NCBI GenBank assembly: GCA_946061345.1
Contig: CAMGRA010000047.1
Coordinates: 1 to 6,735, forward strand
From: an uncultured Clostridia bacterium
Lineage (GTDB): Bacteria; Bacillota; Clostridia; Oscillospirales; Oscillospiraceae
Reading direction: 5' to 3'
DNA length: 6,735 bases
The position numbers and the translations under genes are program-made. Positions 5,573-6,735 of this stretch are shown here, piece by piece (the first letter of the stretch is position 1; every line of letters starts with the position of its first letter). The notes under the pieces are model-generated. The model worked only from the letters and a program-made list of their open reading frames with translations, did no database searches and was not told the DNA's origin.

Positions 5573-6574
5573 ATGAAGGAATACAAGGTTGCGATTTTGG
5601 GCGCCACCGGCGCCGTCGGCAGAGAGATGATGAAGATCCTGGCGGAGCGGAAGTTCCCCGTCAAGGAGCTGCATCTGCTTGCCAGCGCCCGCAGTGCGGG
5701 AAAATATCTGGAGTGGCAGGGGAAAGCCATCCGGATCGAGGAGGCCTGCGACGCCGCCTTTGAGGGCATGGACATCGTCCTGGGCGCGGCGGAAAACGAC
5801 ATCGCCAAGCGCTTTGCTCCGGCCATCGTCAAGGCAGGCGCGGTCTTTGTGGACAATTCCTCCGCCTTCCGTATGGACCCGGAGGTGCCCCTCATTGTTC
5901 CCGAGATCAACCCGGAGGATGCAAAGCAGCATCACGGCATCATTTCCAACCCCAACTGCTCCACCATCATCACCGTCACGGCGGTGAACGCCCTCAACGC
6001 CCTGTCGCCCATTCGGTCCATGGTGGCCTCCACTTACCAGGCCGTCTCCGGCGCGGGTGCAGGCGGCCCCCTGGAGCTGGCGGAGGAAGTGGAGGCCCTG
6101 CGCGAGGGCAAGCCCGTCACGCCCAAGGTCTTTGCCCATCAGATCGCCTATAACCTCATCCCGCAGATCGGCAGCGAGCAGTATGAAGGCTACACCAGCG
6201 AGGAGATGAAGATGCAGAACGAGGGCAGAAAGATCATGCACCTGCCTGACCTGACCGTGTCCTGCACCTGCGTCCGCGTCCCCGTGGTCCGCAGCCATTC
6301 CATCTCCGTTCAGCTTCGGTTTGACCGTCCCGTCTCCGTGGAGGAGGCCAGAGAGACCATCTCCAAGGCACCCGGCTGCGTTTTGGTGGACGATCTGGCG
6401 AAGAAGGAATATCCCATGCCCCTGGACACCTCGGATCAGGATCTGGTCTTCGTGGGCCGTATCCGCAAGGATCTGACCGACGAGAACGGCCTGTGCCTGT
6501 GGTGCTGCGGCGACCAGGTCCGCAAGGGCGCCGCCACCAACGCCGTTCAGATCGCCGAGCTGCTGGTGGAGTGA
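5573..6574 (+). CDS. asd: Aspartate-semialdehyde dehydrogenase
   Basis: Asd reduces 4-aspartyl phosphate to aspartate semialdehyde with NADPH, the branch point between the lysine/DAP and homoserine routes. The product has 333 residues, normal for the Gram-positive type. The Rossmann start is GATGAVG (10-16), followed by FVDNSSAFRM (92-101). The catalytic cysteine is C129 in SNPNCST. EEMKMQNEGRKI (210-221) is the substrate-side helix, and C-V-R-V-P-V-V-R-S-H-S holds R235 and the catalytic histidine H242, fitting the family signature. The ATG follows GGGAG (5560-5564) by eight bases. It is the last gene of the plus-strand group and acts directly after the aspartokinase encoded upstream, so the pair probably shares the internal promoter in hom. 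Confidence 0.97.
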   Translation: MKEYKVAILGATGAVGREMMKILAERKFPVKELHLLASARSAGKYLEWQGKAIRIEEACDAAFEGMDIVLGAAENDIAKRFAPAIVKAGAVFVDNSSAFRMDPEVPLIVPEINPEDAKQHHGIISNPNCSTIITVTAVNALNALSPIRSMVASTYQAVSGAGAGGPLELAEEVEALREGKPVTPKVFAHQIAYNLIPQIGSEQYEGYTSEEMKMQNEGRKIMHLPDLTVSCTCVRVPVVRSHSISVQLRFDRPVSVEEARETISKAPGCVLVDDLAKKEYPMPLDTSDQDLVFVGRIRKDLTDENGLCLWCCGDQVRKGAATNAVQIAELLVE

Positions 6575-6593
6575 GCCGGACATACGATTATTT

Positions 6594-6623
6594 TAGGGCA
6601 CGGCAGAGTCGCCGTGCCCTACG
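6594..6623. repeat. Palindromic element just beyond asd, right copy
   Basis: TAGGGCACGGC (6594-6604) pairs perfectly with GCCGTGCCCTA (6611-6621) around AGAGTC. Positions 6597-6623 are the exact reverse complement of 631-657, next to dapF at the other end of the cluster. It is 20 bases past the asd stop. No U-tract follows, so it is a possible 3' stabilising hairpin rather than a classical terminator. Confidence 0.75.
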
Positions 6624-6675
6624 TCTATCTTTGGAACCATTTGTAGTAGGATGTTAAGACTAAAGCTTTACCTTC

Positions 6676-6699
6676 TGATACTGATACTAATACTGATTC
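6676..6699. repeat. Four imperfect tandem hexamers (TGATAC)
   Basis: The units TGATAC, TGATAC, TAATAC and TGATTC lie head to tail, running into the hairpin at 6695-6725. It is a short, low-complexity array with no evident function. Confidence 0.65.
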
Positions 6700-6725
6700 C
6701 TGATTAAATTATTTAATCAGGAATC
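6695..6725. repeat. AT-rich hairpin with 15-base arms
   Basis: GATTCCTGATTAAAT (6695-6709) is the perfect complement of ATTTAATCAGGAATC (6711-6725), with a single central base. No T-run follows on the plus strand before the window ends. It could end or protect the asd transcript, or that of a gene converging from the right, but the sequence does not decide this. Confidence 0.7.
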
Positions 6726-6735
6726 CCGTGTGCTG

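Larger units (their letters stand above)
6575..6735. other. Gene-free right flank
   Basis: No gene is visible in the last 161 bases. They contain a GTAGGG-family palindrome, the 10-bp palindrome TAAAGCTTTA (6661-6670), a run of hexamer repeats and an AT-rich hairpin. The AT-rich part is similar in character to the left edge of the window. Confidence 0.7.

Noticed and set aside
2881..5910. A 1009-codon minus-strand frame opposite hom, aspartokinase and asd
   Set aside because: It is the antisense of three well-supported enzymes. Its His/Gly/Val/Asp-rich composition is what antisense frames of GC-rich genes give.
5411..6583. A 390-codon minus-strand frame opposite asd and the aspartokinase end
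   Set aside because: It is antisense to catalytic motifs of asd and has the same antisense composition.
6594..6621. Classical intrinsic terminator after asd
   Set aside because: The 11-bp stem is strong but is followed by CGTCTATC, not a T-run, so it is listed as a palindromic element.

Overview
The window is a compact aspartate-family amino-acid biosynthesis locus, probably from an anaerobic gut Firmicute of the class Clostridia (Oscillospiraceae/Ruminococcaceae-like). That placement is an inference. It rests on GC-rich coding sequence with AT-rich control regions, Shine-Dalgarno sites of the GGAG/AGGAG type, Gram-positive-style aspartate-pathway enzymes, and flanks full of short GC-rich palindromes headed by GTAGGG. 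No rRNA or other phylogenetic marker is present, so the genus cannot be named.

Layout. Positions 1-664 hold no credible gene. This stretch contains a terminator-like hairpin, a perfect 56-bp palindrome, several GC-rich inverted repeats, and a small heptamer tandem array. Two genes then lie on the minus strand, read right to left: thrC (threonine synthase) and, 7 bases after its stop, dapF (diaminopimelate epimerase). A 124-base AT-rich gap (2907-3030) carries overlapping divergent promoters arranged as near mirror images. Three genes follow on the plus strand: hom (homoserine dehydrogenase), an aspartokinase of the two-ACT-domain YclM/LysC type, and asd (aspartate-semialdehyde dehydrogenase). 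The final 161 bases are non-coding and hold more palindromes.

How the genes work together. Aspartokinase and Asd convert aspartate through aspartyl phosphate to aspartate semialdehyde, the branch-point metabolite. Hom takes the semialdehyde to homoserine for threonine and methionine. ThrC performs the last step of threonine synthesis. DapF acts late in the diaminopimelate/lysine branch and supplies meso-DAP for lysine and cell wall. Homoserine kinase (thrB) and the other dap genes are not in the window.

The most notable signals are regulatory. The first is a consensus sigma-A promoter (TTGACA, 16 bp, TATAAT) inside the 3' end of hom, positioned to drive aspartokinase and asd separately. The second is the dyad-symmetric thrC/hom promoter pair. 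The third is a pair of inverted copies of one 27-bp palindromic element bracketing the whole gene block. I see no wholly new multi-gene system; the five genes are recognisable housekeeping enzymes.
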